Shown in pieces: positions 40,623-51,698 of a stretch of 64,000 bases of DNA (its first letter is position 1; every line of letters begins with the position of its first letter). A program made the translations under genes and the position numbers. The notes beneath the pieces were generated by a model, which saw only the letters and a program-made list of their open reading frames with translations, searched no databases and had not been told where the DNA came from. The DNA comes from Lytechinus variegatus (Eukaryota > Echinodermata > Echinoidea > Temnopleuroida > Toxopneustidae), in the NCBI RefSeq assembly GCF_018143015.1, contig NC_054753.1, forward strand, positions 30,975,292 to 31,039,291. Direction: 5' to 3'.

Positions 40623-42344
40623 ATGGCATCAGACATGGAAAGTAGTGTGAAGAATAAGATTGTTCAGTGGATCAAAGACGATGTTGATTTGGTGTCCCTC
40701 ACTGAAGGAGGAGAGATTGGGGATGCAGAGGATGTGAGGCAGTACCTTGCTTCTTCAAGTGATCCTTCTTGTGTTAACAGATGCAATCACTTGGGACAAA
40801 CACCCCTGATGATCGCCTGCAAAAATAGACAGAAAGACATTGTTAATCTCTTGTTGGAAGCTGGAGCTGACCCTAACCTGACTTGCACTGTCAGTGGTAG
40901 CACTGCTCTTCATTATGCCTGTCAAGGGGACAAACCTATGATTTCCATATGTCGGACTAAAATAAAGTACCCAAAACAGGAGCTTCAAAGAATTATTGAT
41001 ATCATTGAAATTCTGATCCACAATGGAGCAATCTTGCAAATGAATGATGATGGATTGAGTCCTGTTTGTGTGGCAGCTCTAAACAGCTTCAAAGATGTGG
41101 TGGAGTACTTTTCATCAAAAAGTGAAATTCCAGTGCCTCCTGGAGACATGGTCAAGGCATATGAATTGTTGGGAGTTTCACAAGCACTCTTTGATGTATA
41201 CCATTTAGTTGATGCATGTCACTCCTTTCACCTTGCTGCATCTTCATGGAAACATCCTGGAAATGAGAGTGATTTATCTTCACTTCATGTTGACTGTGCC
41301 CTCGACAATTTCTTTACTCACATGACAACTCTTGTTCTAAATGGTGTTCTGAGGAGTAAGATCAGGCGGAAGGCATTTACTATCGGTATTAAGTCCATAC
41401 CTGACAATGCAAAAGTTAAATATGATTTCTGGCGATTTACATCCAGTTACACTGATCCAGCTTTCTTTGAGATTGGTTCAGAAGAGGGCTACAATCTCCT
41501 GTTGTCTTTGGTAAGGAAAGAAATGCTTGGGAAATGTCCACTTGGAACTGTCCTGGACATGATTCAGAACGCATTGACGTCCAGATTGTCAACATCATTA
41601 GGGGTGAAGTTCATTCCAAGGTTGTTGCAGGTATACGCAGAGGGATTCCAAGGAGATAGCGGGATGCTCAGAGAGAAAAGACCAGAGATCTTAGAACTAT
41701 TGGGAGGTCTGTTGTTCAACTTTGCATACTACCAATCACAAGCAAAATATCTTGAGGAAGTGCTGTCATATGTCAAGGATATTCTGCATTGCATGAAGAT
41801 GTATGCTGAAGATGGCTGTCCAACAATTGGTGACCGTCCAATATCAGTCATCTCTGTTTTCTTTGAAAACATGGCCAATACAATGTTTGACGATATGTAT
41901 TGTGGGCAGACCAAGGAAGCAAGGAATTGATTGAAGTATGTCATTTTCAGTCTCCTCTTCCACAACGGCTATGATCCTGCTTCAGATTCTTCATTACTAG
42001 AAACACTGGTGAAGATTGTTGCTGTGGCCCATGATAGAGATTTCATTATCCCAATTGCCAAGCTGCTGATTCGATATGGTTGCCCACCGGACAGTGTTTG
42101 CATTGAGCAATCTGAGCAGGATTATCCAGAGGTGATAGAAATGTTGCCTCTTTTGAACCCAACGTCTCCTCCATCTCTTGAGGAGCTAAGCACACAAGTT
42201 ATCCTGCGCAACAATGTTCCTTACAGAGAAAGACTTCCAAGTTTGCTCTCTGAGAGAAAAGATGCAGATATGTACTTCAGACCACCTCCTTCTGATTTAG
42301 ATTCTTCTGTTTCTTCAGATTCTGAGGAATCAGATGAAGACTGA
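40623..42344 (+). pseudogene. FEM1-like ankyrin-repeat protein, copy 4, interrupted by an in-frame TGA
   Basis: The start ATG at 40,623 (MASDMES) follows an acceptor (TATCTCCTCAG, AG at 40,585-40,586) and the shared UTR start ATTCATGAGGCATTTGAG. Codons 1-435 are open and end at TGA 41,928-41,930; the same frame then continues 137 codons to a normal end at 42,344. At the stop the paralogues read Arg (RNRLKF), here RN-stop-LKY, so AGA became TGA by one base. The interrupted part loses the last ankyrin-like helices and the whole C-terminal box. Domains are otherwise as in the family: three ankyrin repeats (GQTPLMIAC, STALHYACQG, LSPVCVAAL) and KAYELLGVSQALFD. It lacks the block that copies 1-3 share. 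Either a very young pseudogene, a segregating null allele, a sequencing error, or a truncated protein. Confidence 0.75.
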
Positions 42345-42450
42345 GAGATAAATATCAACAATGGACGCCCGGTTCCCTTAGAAGGATTGTTGAGCATCTA
42401 ACTGATCATGGTCTGAATCACTCACTAGTTCTATTATTTAATCATGTTTG

Positions 42451-42456
42451 AATAAA
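42451..42456 (+). terminator. Candidate polyadenylation signal of copy 4
   Basis: AATAAA lies 107 bases after the terminal stop codon of copy 4, a normal distance. No cleavage-site evidence is visible. Confidence 0.4.
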
Positions 42457-42814
42457 TGATAAGACCAAGTGAACAGTCAATGTAGCAATCTGGTACAGCC
42501 CTGAAATGTCGCAACTTAATTTGAATTTCCCTGACTCTATGAAGTCTTTAACTTAAATGACCAACATCAAACCATTTAAGTCTTTAAAGTTTAAATTAGA
42601 CATTGTGCTCTATGCATCATTTTGAAAAATAATTACCCCCCCCAAAGAAAAAAAAATGTTAACTTCGAGACTTTTTTCTATCAGATGAACCTTGCCTGTT
42701 ATGGCTTACTTTTTGTAAGCATGCAGATTTAGTTTGCTCTATTCTGCCTCCATCAACCAGCTATATGTAATGTAAATTTTGATTGGAATTGAAATACATG
42801 TTGATGCCATCACT

Positions 42815-43965
42815 GCTTTTCAGACGACAGTGGCAGCGGCATCAACATCAAATCTTAACCTTAGGTTAAGTTTTTGAAATGACATAACTTAGAAAGTATA
42901 TGGACCTAGTTCATGAAACTTGGCCATAAGTTTAATTAAGTATCACCAAACATCCTGCTTGAGTTTCACGTCACATGACCAAGGTCAAAGGTCATTTAGG
43001 GTCAATGAACTTTGGCCGATTTGGGGGTATCTGTTGAATTACAATCAAAACTTTAAAAGTTTTTGGATCTGATTCATGAAACTTGGACATAATAGTAATC
43101 AAGTATCACTGAACATCCTGTGCAAGTTTCAGGTCACATGATCAAGGTCAAAGGTCATTTAGGGTCAATGAACTTTGGCCGAATTGGGGGTATTTGTTTA
43201 ATTACCATCATAACTTTGAAAGTATGTTGGTCTAGTTCATAAAACTTGGACATATGAGTAATCAAGTATCACTGAACATCCTGTGCGCATTTTAAGTCAC
43301 ATGACCGGGGTCAAAGGTCAATGAACTTTGGCTATAATGGGGGTATCTGTTGAATTACCATCATAACTTTGCAAGTTTATTGATCTGACTTTTGAAACTT
43401 GGACATAAGAGTAATCAAGTATCACTGAATATCCTGTGCAAGTTTCAAAGGTCAAAGGTCATGTGAGATCAATGAACTTTGGCCGCATTGGGGGTATTTG
43501 TTTAATTACCATCAAAACTTTGAAAGTATGTTGGTCTAGTTCATAAAACTTGGACATAAGAGTAATCAAGTATCACTGAACATCCTGTGCGCATTTTAAG
43601 TCACATGACCAGGGTCAAAGGTCAATGAACTTTGGCTATAATGGGGGTATCTGTTGAATTACCATCATAACTTTGCAAGTTTATTGATCTGACTTTTGAA
43701 ACTTGGACATAAGAGTAATCAAGTATCACTGGTCAAAGGTCATGTGAGATCAATGAACTTTGGCCGCATTGGGGGTATTTGTTGAATTACCATCCTATCT
43801 CTGTAAGTGTATTGGTCTAATTCATAAAATGTGGAAAGAAGAGTAACCAAGTATCACTGAACATCTTGTGTGAGTTATAGTAGTTTTCAAAGTCAGCACT
43901 GCTGCTATGTTGAATCGCGTGATGCAGGTGAGACGGCCAAAGGCATTCCACTTGTTAGTTTATCT
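42815..43965. repeat. Tandem array of the GAACTTTGGCC repeat, six cores
   Basis: Begins near GGCAGCGGCATCAACATCAA and ends GTGAGACGGCCAAAGGCATT, like the single unit at 16,715-17,090, but the central part is repeated. GAACTTTGGC is found near 43,008, 43,170, 43,326, 43,471, 43,627 and 43,755, a spacing of about 130-160 bp. Units 3+4 are almost identical to units 5+6, a ~300-bp higher-order duplication. Each unit has ATCACTGAACATCCTGTG and AAGGTCAAAGGTCAT. No coding content. Confidence 0.9.
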
Positions 43966-44394
43966 TAGCAGGTGTGCTTGTGAGTGTCAGAGTAATGTGA
44001 TGGTACCTGTTACATGCAAGGGGACTGAGATAGGGTGAGACTGGGTTAAAGGGACATTCTTTTTTGTGTTCGATTACAAATTATGTACTCACCCTACCCT
44101 CCAGCCCCCTTCTTTCTCCTGGATGGTATTCAGAACTTAAATGCCAAGTAACTGATGGGTCTTTCTTTTCCGTTGAATGATTATTAAAAACTTGACTAAT
44201 TACATGTATGGGGATTTATTGAAAAAGCTGAATGTTTGATTGATAATTTATTGAAAAAGATTATTGTTTGATTGATCACTTTGATTGCATGGGTTTATTT
44301 ACTAACAAATTGTTGATTGAATGATTGATAGGTAAAAGTTGATGACCGAATTTTCAGAATTTATCAAATAGACAGTCCACTATTAACTTAATAA

Positions 44395-44950
44395 TAATGA
44401 AATAGCGAGCAGTCTCAGTCTCAACAGGAGGGACGGACCTGTAGGAGTGAGGCTAAACGTTCTGTTGACCCTTTTCCCATCAGCTTACTTCACCCACTGA
44501 CGTTTTTTCTTACCCCTATTCTCCTGACTCCAATGAACACACTGCTGAGACCCACATTGTGAAGTTAAACTGCTGCCCTAAAGATTGCAATTCATGCTCA
44601 CTCATGCATGGAATTTCAGTTTGATAGTTCATGAAATTTGCTTGAACAATTTGAATTGATAATGACCATTAATTTATCACAGCATCCTCAATTTTGAAAG
44701 TTCCAAGGGACTCGCCCCTCAAAAACTGAAAGAAATGGGAAGGCTAATAATTCCTGCCCGCCCTAATTTTCATACCCTTTGTTTAAGTGGGCAGTGCACA
44801 CTCAATCACGAATAGTTTTCCAACTTTTTGTTGTCTTCTGAAAGTTTACTTTCCATATATACAGGTATTTTCCCCAAAAGTGACATATTTTTTGTTTGGT
44901 AGCCCTTTCAAAAGTGTATAGTATTTTTAGACACACTGTATATTGGTAAT
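44395..44950. repeat. Second copy of the 30.9-31.6 kb fold-back repeat
   Basis: CACTCATGCATGGAATTTCA, ATTAATTTATCACAGCATCC, CCTCAATTTTGAAAGTTCC and CCTTTCAAAAGTGTATAGT follow the same order as 31,385-31,640. Its left part around GAACGTTTAGC/GTTCTGTTGACC relates inversely to 31,140-31,190. Confidence 0.6.
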
Positions 44951-45634
44951 TACAGTATAATTTGCGATTGTTTTTTCATTAGTTCACAGCAGATGTGCTG
45001 CCAGCTTGTTATTTATTTTTTTTGGGGGGGGCACTTTGTCAAAACTCTGATTCTTATTGATATATTGGTGGTAGATTGTGTCGACATATGCCTCTTTTAA
45101 AATTTGTTAACAAACAAAAATAAAGAGAAAATGAAATCGTACATGAAATGGGCATTCAGGCTGAAAATAGTTGTAATAAAGTCACCAAGCAGAATGCTGA
45201 TAATTACATCAAATGTTGCATTTGGATTGGTAATGAAGTTGTCATAAATCCACACCATGTAATGAAACTAATTGTTGAATGTCAAATATGACTTCAATCA
45301 TAAATATAAATGCAAAGTCAATACAGATTGTCACGAAATAGATGTTCAGTCTGTGAGGTCCAGAACATTCTCACCTGAGCCCTTGGGCGCTCCCCTCACC
45401 ATGCTCCAGGCATATACTCGACAACAAATATGTAATAGAAGGGTTTAGGATATAGGAAAAAAGAGGGTTTAATTATTGGGAAGGGGAAGGTAGTTCTTTG
45501 TTCTGTGATTAGTGGTTTTCTGAAAGTATTATCAATTAGAGCTTTATGGGTTGAGATTAAATCAATGAATAAGGGTTCTTAGACAGGGGATCTGGATATC
45601 AAAGGTAATTATTTGATTTAAGATTTTGAGACTT
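44951..45634. other. Non-coding spacer
   Basis: A T/G run at 45,015-45,030; otherwise no supported feature. Confidence 0.5.
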
Positions 45635-45872
45635 CCCCTGCAGAAATTTAAGCGTGCCGCTTGCTAGTAACTAGCATGCGACTAGCAGGGCGCTCGCTTA
45701 ATAAGCGAGTGCCTGCTAGCGAACAGTCCCTGCTCGCTAAAAGATCACTTAACTATTACTCTGCACGCATATCACACGCTTATTAAGCTAGCCGCATGCT
45801 AGTTACTAGCATGCCGCAAGCTTGCGCAAGCTAGTCGCACGCTTCCCGCAAGCTTGGAAATTTCTGTAGGGG
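45635..45872. repeat. Palindromic element with CCCCTGCAGAAATTT ends
   Basis: Left CCCCTGCAGAAATTT and right AAATTTCTGTAGGGG are inverse with one mismatch. The 238-bp interior is dense in smaller palindromes and repeats of GCTAGTAACTAGCATGC, CGCTTATTAAGC and GCAAGCTTGC. No protein. A fold-back MITE is the simplest reading. Confidence 0.75.
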
Positions 45873-46423
45873 TTACGGCTTAATTAGGGCAAAGCTAATG
45901 AGCATGGTTAGCTCAATTGCTTGTCAAGTTGACATACCTGTTTGGATAACTAAGTTGTAAGTCAAAATCATCAGTGGAAGATTGTTATACCTACCACATA
46001 TAAGGGTTAATAATATAGTAGTCCTTAATGTGAGTATCATTAACATAAACTACTAGCATATTCTCAGCCTAGCTGGACACTTGTCATGCAGGCTCTGACC
46101 CTTTGATCATATTGCACAGTGATAAAAAAGTTGAATTAATTGCGAAACATGAATTATGTATTGCAATCAGATTATATTATAATGTTCAATAAGGTTAACA
46201 CATAATGAAGCAAAGCAGTGAGATTAGTATGTTTATGTACAGTAAGTAAAATGTAACATTCTCAAAATAAATAACCCTTTCCAGTCTCATGTGCACTCCT
46301 GGGCCCATTTCATAAAAGACTTACAAATGTTGTACCTTTGCCATAATGACAACTACCATGGCAACAGGGCTCAGCAGCCAATCATAATCAAGGTTTCAAT
46401 GGTAGGTGCCATGGTGACAGCCC

Positions 46424-46545
46424 GCTAGACCGAAGGTCCGCTAGACCGAGGGTCCGCGAGACCGAGGGTCCGCTAGACCGAGGGGCCGCGAGACCGAGGG
46501 TCCGCGAGACCGAAGGCCCGCGAGGCCGAAGGTCCGCGAGACCGA
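46424..46545 (+). repeat. 16-bp minisatellite, left copy
   Basis: Seven to eight units of AGACCGAGGGTCCGCG with variants (CGCT for CGCG, GAAGG for GAGGG). A 48-base periodicity makes open frames with a 16-residue repeat on the minus strand; these are artefacts. Confidence 0.9.
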
Positions 46546-47374
46546 CTTTTTTCCCTTCATCGGTTGCCGGTTGAAAGCTTGATATTCCAAGCATTTTGGT
46601 AACAATGATTGAGATGGGTAACTAAAAGAACAATTGACGCAAGCGCGCGAGCTGAAAATTTTGATATTTCGATCTGAAAAAAATGACAGTTTAATGGACT
46701 TTTTAATAAAGAACAAGATGTATATCCAACCAAATATTATTGCAAATCGAAGCGGGAGTTCTTTTTTAGGCTTACCTGAAAACGGGACACTCTATTCACC
46801 TATTTAATCATGAAAAGTATGAGTTTATTGCTAAAGAAGTGATGTGAGCGCGAAATGCGAGCTGAAAATTTTTTTATATTCCACTGTGAAAAACGGATAT
46901 TTTGAGCACGATTTTGAATACAGAACGAGTTGTGCATATCAATTTCGCTTGCCGATTTCTGTCTAACATTACAATCTTATTTTATTTTTACACATCCGGA
47001 ATTATTGGGGGGGATGGTAAAACGATATGTTTGCCCCCCCCATCCCCCAGGATCGACGCCTCTGATCGTAAGTTTATACTGTAAGTTGCAGAAACACCCC
47101 CTCCCTGCACAACATCCCCCTACAGAGACGTTTCGCGCGCGGAGTACGTGTTTCGCACCGCCCTAGCGGTGGTGCGAAACACGTACTGCGCGTGCTCGCA
47201 TTATAATTTGTTGGTGAGATATGTGTCTCTTTCTCATGAGTCATGAAATCCTAGCAACGCCAATGATTCTATATAGTTACCGGGAATTATTTGGCACCCC
47301 CCCCGTTAACAGGCACCTGTTACGCCACTGCAACGAAGCGTCTTAAACCACTCGACCGCGCTGAAGGGAAAAAA

Positions 47375-47477
47375 GTCGGTCTCGTGGACCTTCGGTCTCG
47401 TGGACCTTCGATCTCGCGGGCCTTCGGTCTCGCGGACCCTCGGTCTCGCGGACCCTCGGCCTCGCGGACCTTCGGTC
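47375..47477 (-). repeat. 16-bp minisatellite, right copy, inverted
   Basis: Six to seven units of CGCGGACCCTCGGTCT, the reverse complement of the left array, with the same kinds of variants. Confidence 0.9.
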
Positions 47478-47652
47478 AAGTGGTCGGACCCCGGTGCCAT
47501 AATGGCAAAGTTACAACAGTTGCAAGTTCTTTATGAAATGGGCCTCTGTTCAAAACAAATCAATCTCCACTGCTCCTCTATATGGAAAATAGAATAAAAC
47601 TAACTGAATAAAGGTGAACACAAAATAATTGAGACGTACCACTTTAAATCTT

Positions 47653-48129
47653 TGAAGGTCAAGTCCACTCCAGAACAATGTTGATTTGAATAGAGAAAGA
47701 TCAAACAACACTGAAAATTTAATCAAAATCGGATGTAAAATAAGAAAGTTATGACATTTTTAAGTTTCGCTTGTTTTTCACAAAAGTGTTATATGCACAA
47801 CTCAGTGATATGCAAATGAGAGAGTTGATGATGTCTCTGACTCTCTATTTCTTTTGTTTTTTATTGTTTGAATTATGCAATATTTCAATTATTTCACTTA
47901 ACAATGTTGAGAAAATTAGAATATTAGAAATAATGATTGGATGACGTCATCATTATTTGCATACCAACCAGGATTTGCATATAACTATTTTGTGAAATTA
48001 AGAAGAACTTCATAATATCATAACTTTCTTATTTTACATCCAACTCTGATGATATTTTCAGTGCCATGCTTGTTGGACTTTTCTCTTTTATTTCAAATCA
48101 ACTTTTTGGTTGGGTGGACTTGTCTTTTC
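47653..48129. repeat. TTAA-type inverted-repeat element, family 1
   Basis: AAGGTCAAGTCCACTCCAG at the left and GGGTGGACTTGTCTTTTCA at the right, with internal AATCGGATGTAAAATAAGAA and TTATTTTACATCC inverted. The terminal TTAA is mutated. It shares the body of 1960-2572. Confidence 0.8.
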
Positions 48130-48506
48130 AAAATAATCAAATTTCAACCAATCAAATACAAGGAAAAGGTATGGCCCACAAAATAAACTAACCTCTTTTA
48201 AATAAGAACCAATGAAAGCGTAGAACAGTGATCATGATGTGGAACTGAATACTAAGAACTAAACAATGAGGCCATGTGGAGAAAGAATAAGGGAAAACTA
48301 GGAAGCACGACTGAAGGGAAAATGAATGAGAGAATGGAATGCAATGAACCTGGTGTTGCTATGATATATATGGGTATGGTGAAGATGGAATAAAGGATGA
48401 TCTCATGACTTGGGATGTTAATAAACCAATTGTACAGAATAATGTATGGAAACCAAAATGTGTATTAAAATGATATGAATCAAGTTTGAATATACTTTGG
48501 TTGGTG

Positions 48507-48858
48507 TGGAAGCGCCGTGGTGTAGTGGTTCTGACTCTCACCTTGTAATCAGAGGGTCGTGTGTTCGAATCCCACCATGGCCTAGCACCCTTTGGCAAGG
48601 TGTCAATCCACAATTTGCCACTCTCTACCCAGGTGTTAAATGGGTACCCGGTAGGATGTGAAAGTCTGTGTAATATGCCTAGCAACGTAGTCTTGGAACT
48701 CTTGTTGAAATGCTCTCCAGGGAGTGGAGAAGGTACATACATTGTATGCGGGCATGCAAGATCTGATGACTGGGGTAATAATATATCTGTAAAGCACTTA
48801 GAGACATAGTTCCGATGTGTTAAGCGCTATATAAATGCAGAATATTATTTTTATTAAA
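48507..48858 (+). repeat. SINE derived from tRNA-Thr, plus strand
   Basis: The tRNA-like head at 48,514-48,581 keeps a 7-bp acceptor stem (GCCGTGG with CCATGGC, one G-T pair), an A-box region GGTGTAGTGGTT, an anticodon loop CTTGTAA and a B box GTGTTCGAATCCC, resembling tRNA-Thr(TGT). A tRNA-unrelated body follows, then the tail GTTAAGCGCTATATAAATGC of a kind shared with LINE 3' ends. It is not annotated as a tRNA gene because the arm lengths are irregular and the body continues without a terminator. Confidence 0.85.
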
Positions 48859-49441
48859 TACAAATGGGGTATGTTTATGCTTCCACTTTCTAAGCCAGAA
48901 TCAGTGATTTCATACTTGATTAGCTCAAAACACGGATGTGTCCATGTTTATATTCATTTAAAGGACGTTTCAGACACATCACTCCTTTGGTCACATTGTA
49001 TTTATGGAGATGATGCACATTACTCCTCAAAGCGGTAGGAATCGATCGTGTTCCCATACATGTGCAGTGTGACTTTAAGTCTTGGCATGATGAAGATACT
49101 CATACAAACTATACATGTATCTCCATTGTTGGTCTTAAATCTTGGTTTATTTGTTTTAAAATCTGATTTGCATCAAAACGCAAATCCTTTTTGCAATGTG
49201 ACCATGTATAAAACATTTCATCCACCATGCAGCCTAAACATCATAACCACCAAATGAACATATCACCATTTATTGATCAATGGTAATTATAAGGATGGAT
49301 ATTCATCAAGGGGGTGATTCCATACGTGTCGTACGGCACATTTAGAGAACATTTGACAGTTTTTGACAAGAAAAAACAAAAAATATTCCAATAACTATAG
49401 GTGATCATCAAGTACTACCAGAGTGTTAGAAAAACCAAGAC

Positions 49442-49946
49442 TTAAAGGGGAAGTTCACCCTGACAAAAAGTTTATTATAAAAATAGCAGAAAAAATAATC
49501 AAAAATATTGCCGAAGGTTTGAGAAAAATTCATCAAATAATTAAAAAGTTATTAGAATTTAAACTATTTGATTTGTGACGTCATATGCGAGCAGCATTCC
49601 TACATAGCGAATGGTAAAAAATCAATGAAATTTCATTTTCTCAGAAAATTGAAAATGGTTTTCACTGTACCTTTTGTATATCAATAGACAAATCATTTCA
49701 CACCCGATCATGAATAGAAAACAAAATTAAGCCATCAGGATCCATACAAAATTTGAAATTCATGCATTTTATATTACATAACCAATGGGGCAGATGCTCG
49801 TTTATGACGTCACAAATCCAAAACTTTGAACTCTAATAAATTTCTTACTCTTTAACGGATTTTCCTCAAACCTTCACCAATATTTATTACTATTTTTTCT
49901 GCTATTTTTACAACAAAGTTTTCTTCAGGGTGAACTTCCCCTTTAA
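49442..49946. repeat. TTAA-flanked inverted-repeat element, family 3
   Basis: TTAAAGGGGAAGTTCACCCT at the left is the exact inverse of AGGGTGAACTTCCCCTTTAA at the right. Subterminal pieces (ATAGCAGAAAAAATA and TATTTTTTCTGCTAT; GTGACGTCATA and TATGACGTCAC) are also inverse. A clean, well-preserved copy. Confidence 0.9.
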
Positions 49947-50380
49947 AATGACTTGAATTCACATCCTGTATAATACAGATTTAAAATAGTAATGTGTCAT
50001 ACGGATGCAGAAAAAGTGGCTTTTTTAGAAACCTCAAGTTTATACTCAAAATTCTGAGTTGGGCAGATAATTTTCATAGAAACTGAACTCAAATTGACAC
50101 TCTACCCAAGAACAAACGCATTCATAAAAGAAACCGAAATAAATATTCATGAATAAAAGCAAATTATAATTTTCGTGAACATTGTGGCGTACGGGACATT
50201 CGAAATGAGTCGTACGGGACATCTCTAAATTGAAGCCATACTTTCTTACTTTATAACTTTGACTTCTTCAATCACATTATTTGGCTGATGATAATGATAA
50301 TCCTATCAAACTAAGACATTCATTAGGTTAGAAACGTCTATTAGCTGAATATTTCTGTCAATATATCATAAACAAAATAA

Positions 50381-50494
50381 TGTGTCATACGGGACAACTG
50401 TGTGTCGTACGGGACACGTGTGTCGTACAGGACACTTCTGTGTCGTACAGGACACTTGTGTGTTGTACAGGCTCTTGCGTGTTGTACTGGGCAG
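50381..50494. repeat. ~20-bp tandem repeat of the GTCGTACGGGACA motif
   Basis: Six units of about 18-21 bp starting TGTGTCGTAC: two with GGGACA, two with AGGACA and two worn ones (TGTTGTACAGG, TGTTGTACTGG). Confidence 0.85.
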
Positions 50495-51112
50495 CCTGAA
50501 TAAAAAAAATGAACTTTTTATCAATCAGAAGGAGCATTGCCCCTAAATTCTTCCTTTTTTATGAAAAATCTTTTAATAAGTAGTTATTCAGGACAATATT
50601 ATTAAGTAACATCAATATATACAATTGGGAGCAATATGTTATAGTTTTTTGTCATGATGGGAAATGTACAAGTGTTCACAGCATTTTTACGAGTTGAAAA
50701 ACTTGAGGTTTTGTGTGAAGTTATATTTTAGGGAATTAATTGATGATTTCCAAACACTATTTAAACAATAAATGAATGAAACTTTGTGTAAATTATGGGG
50801 CTAAAATGTTATAATGTTTTATATAAAATGTATATCTACATGATATATGTCACAACTGTCACTTGTAATTCCACAATTTTTTTTCCTAAAGAAATGCGGT
50901 TCTACTTTTTCAAACCCATCTGCATTTCATGAAACCATATGGTTTGTCTTATTTTCCAGATTTTGTTTACAACTTGAAAAAAGTAAGGAGTTTCAATACT
51001 GTATATAAAAAAATAGTGATCATCAAGGGAAGTCCAAATAGATGATCATGATGATTGATATGTATTTTTTTTACATCTTATAATAATTCCACATTAAATG
51101 CATTATTATATT

Positions 51113-51146
51113 GTGTGTCGTACGGGACATGTCCCGTACGACACAC
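51113..51146. other. Perfect 34-bp palindrome
   Basis: Two copies of GTGTGTCGTACGGGACA meet head to head with no spacer, giving a perfect 34-base palindrome. A further copy of the motif follows at 51,150. Confidence 0.9.
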
Positions 51147-51698
51147 GCTGTGTCGTACGGGACAACTTTTAATAGGACAATAATTGAAAAATGAAGGGCA
51201 GTAATTAGATCCTTATGGGATAAATCGATCACCCATGGGTCAAACAAAGAGAAACTGATTTTATGAAATTGCATCATCAAAAATGAAATTGTAGGAAAAA
51301 CTTTTGCATTGTCATGTGTCGTACGGGACATTGCCAAAAATAGGTTCGGAAAAATCAGGGCTGCCCCTATTATGGATCATGAAAATGTTGTAGATATTAT
51401 TTGGAACCATCAATGATATATTATTCTATTGACCTGCAATATTTTCAATCTTCTCTTGCTTTGCAAATAATTGTTTCAGGCTGTGTTTGTACTTGACTAT
51501 TCAATTAGCAAAATTATTGAAAATTTAAAATTCCATTGTTCCTCCCAATCAAAACTATATCTGTCTTCACTTTTGGTTAAAACTCATAATTTTCATAAAA
51601 TTTAGGTATCATAGTAAAATATTACACAACTTATGACTTATTGAAAGCATGTTGAAATTTATATTTTTGAAGTTCTAGTGTGGAACCCCCCAAGGGTT

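Larger units (their letters stand above)
46301..47544. mobile_element. Inverted-repeat element with a second, minisatellite-ended element nested inside
   Basis: Outer ends GGGCCCATTTCATAAAAGAC and CTTTATGAAATGGGCC are inverse, as are the inner TTTGCCATAATGACAACTAC side and CCATAATGGCAAAG. Inside, two 16-bp minisatellites in opposite orientation (46,424-46,545 and 47,375-47,477) enclose about 830 bp and are bordered by the inverse pair GACTTTTTTCCCTTCA/TGAAGGGAAAAAAGTC. The core contains AAGCGCGCGAGCTGAAAATT-type sequence also found at 62.2-62.8 kb. No transposase. Confidence 0.75.
49309..51698. mobile_element. Probable element carrying many GTCGTACGGGACA motifs
   Basis: The left border GGGGGTGATTCCATACGTG and right border TAGTGTGGAACCCCCC form an imperfect inverted pair. 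Between them the motif TGTGTCGTACGGGACA or close variants occurs at least twelve times on both strands, and almost nowhere else in the window. A family-3 MITE is inserted at 49,442-49,946. No gene is encoded; the 88-codon minus-strand frame at 51,071-51,337 is made partly of this motif. The border assignment is tentative. Confidence 0.45.

Noticed and set aside
41928-41930. TGA as a selenocysteine codon in copy 4
   Set aside because: Paralogues have Arg, not Cys, at this site, and no convincing SECIS-like element was noticed downstream.
48514-48581. Functional tRNA-Thr gene
   Set aside because: The tRNA-like head continues into a SINE body and LINE-like tail, and the anticodon stem is imperfect.
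50381-50494. CRISPR-like array
   Set aside because: Units are ~20 bp with almost no spacers and occur in animal DNA; it is a minisatellite of a dispersed motif.
51071-51337. 88-codon minus-strand open frame
   Set aside because: Part of it is made by copies of the GTCGTACGGGACA motif read on the other strand; no recognisable domain.
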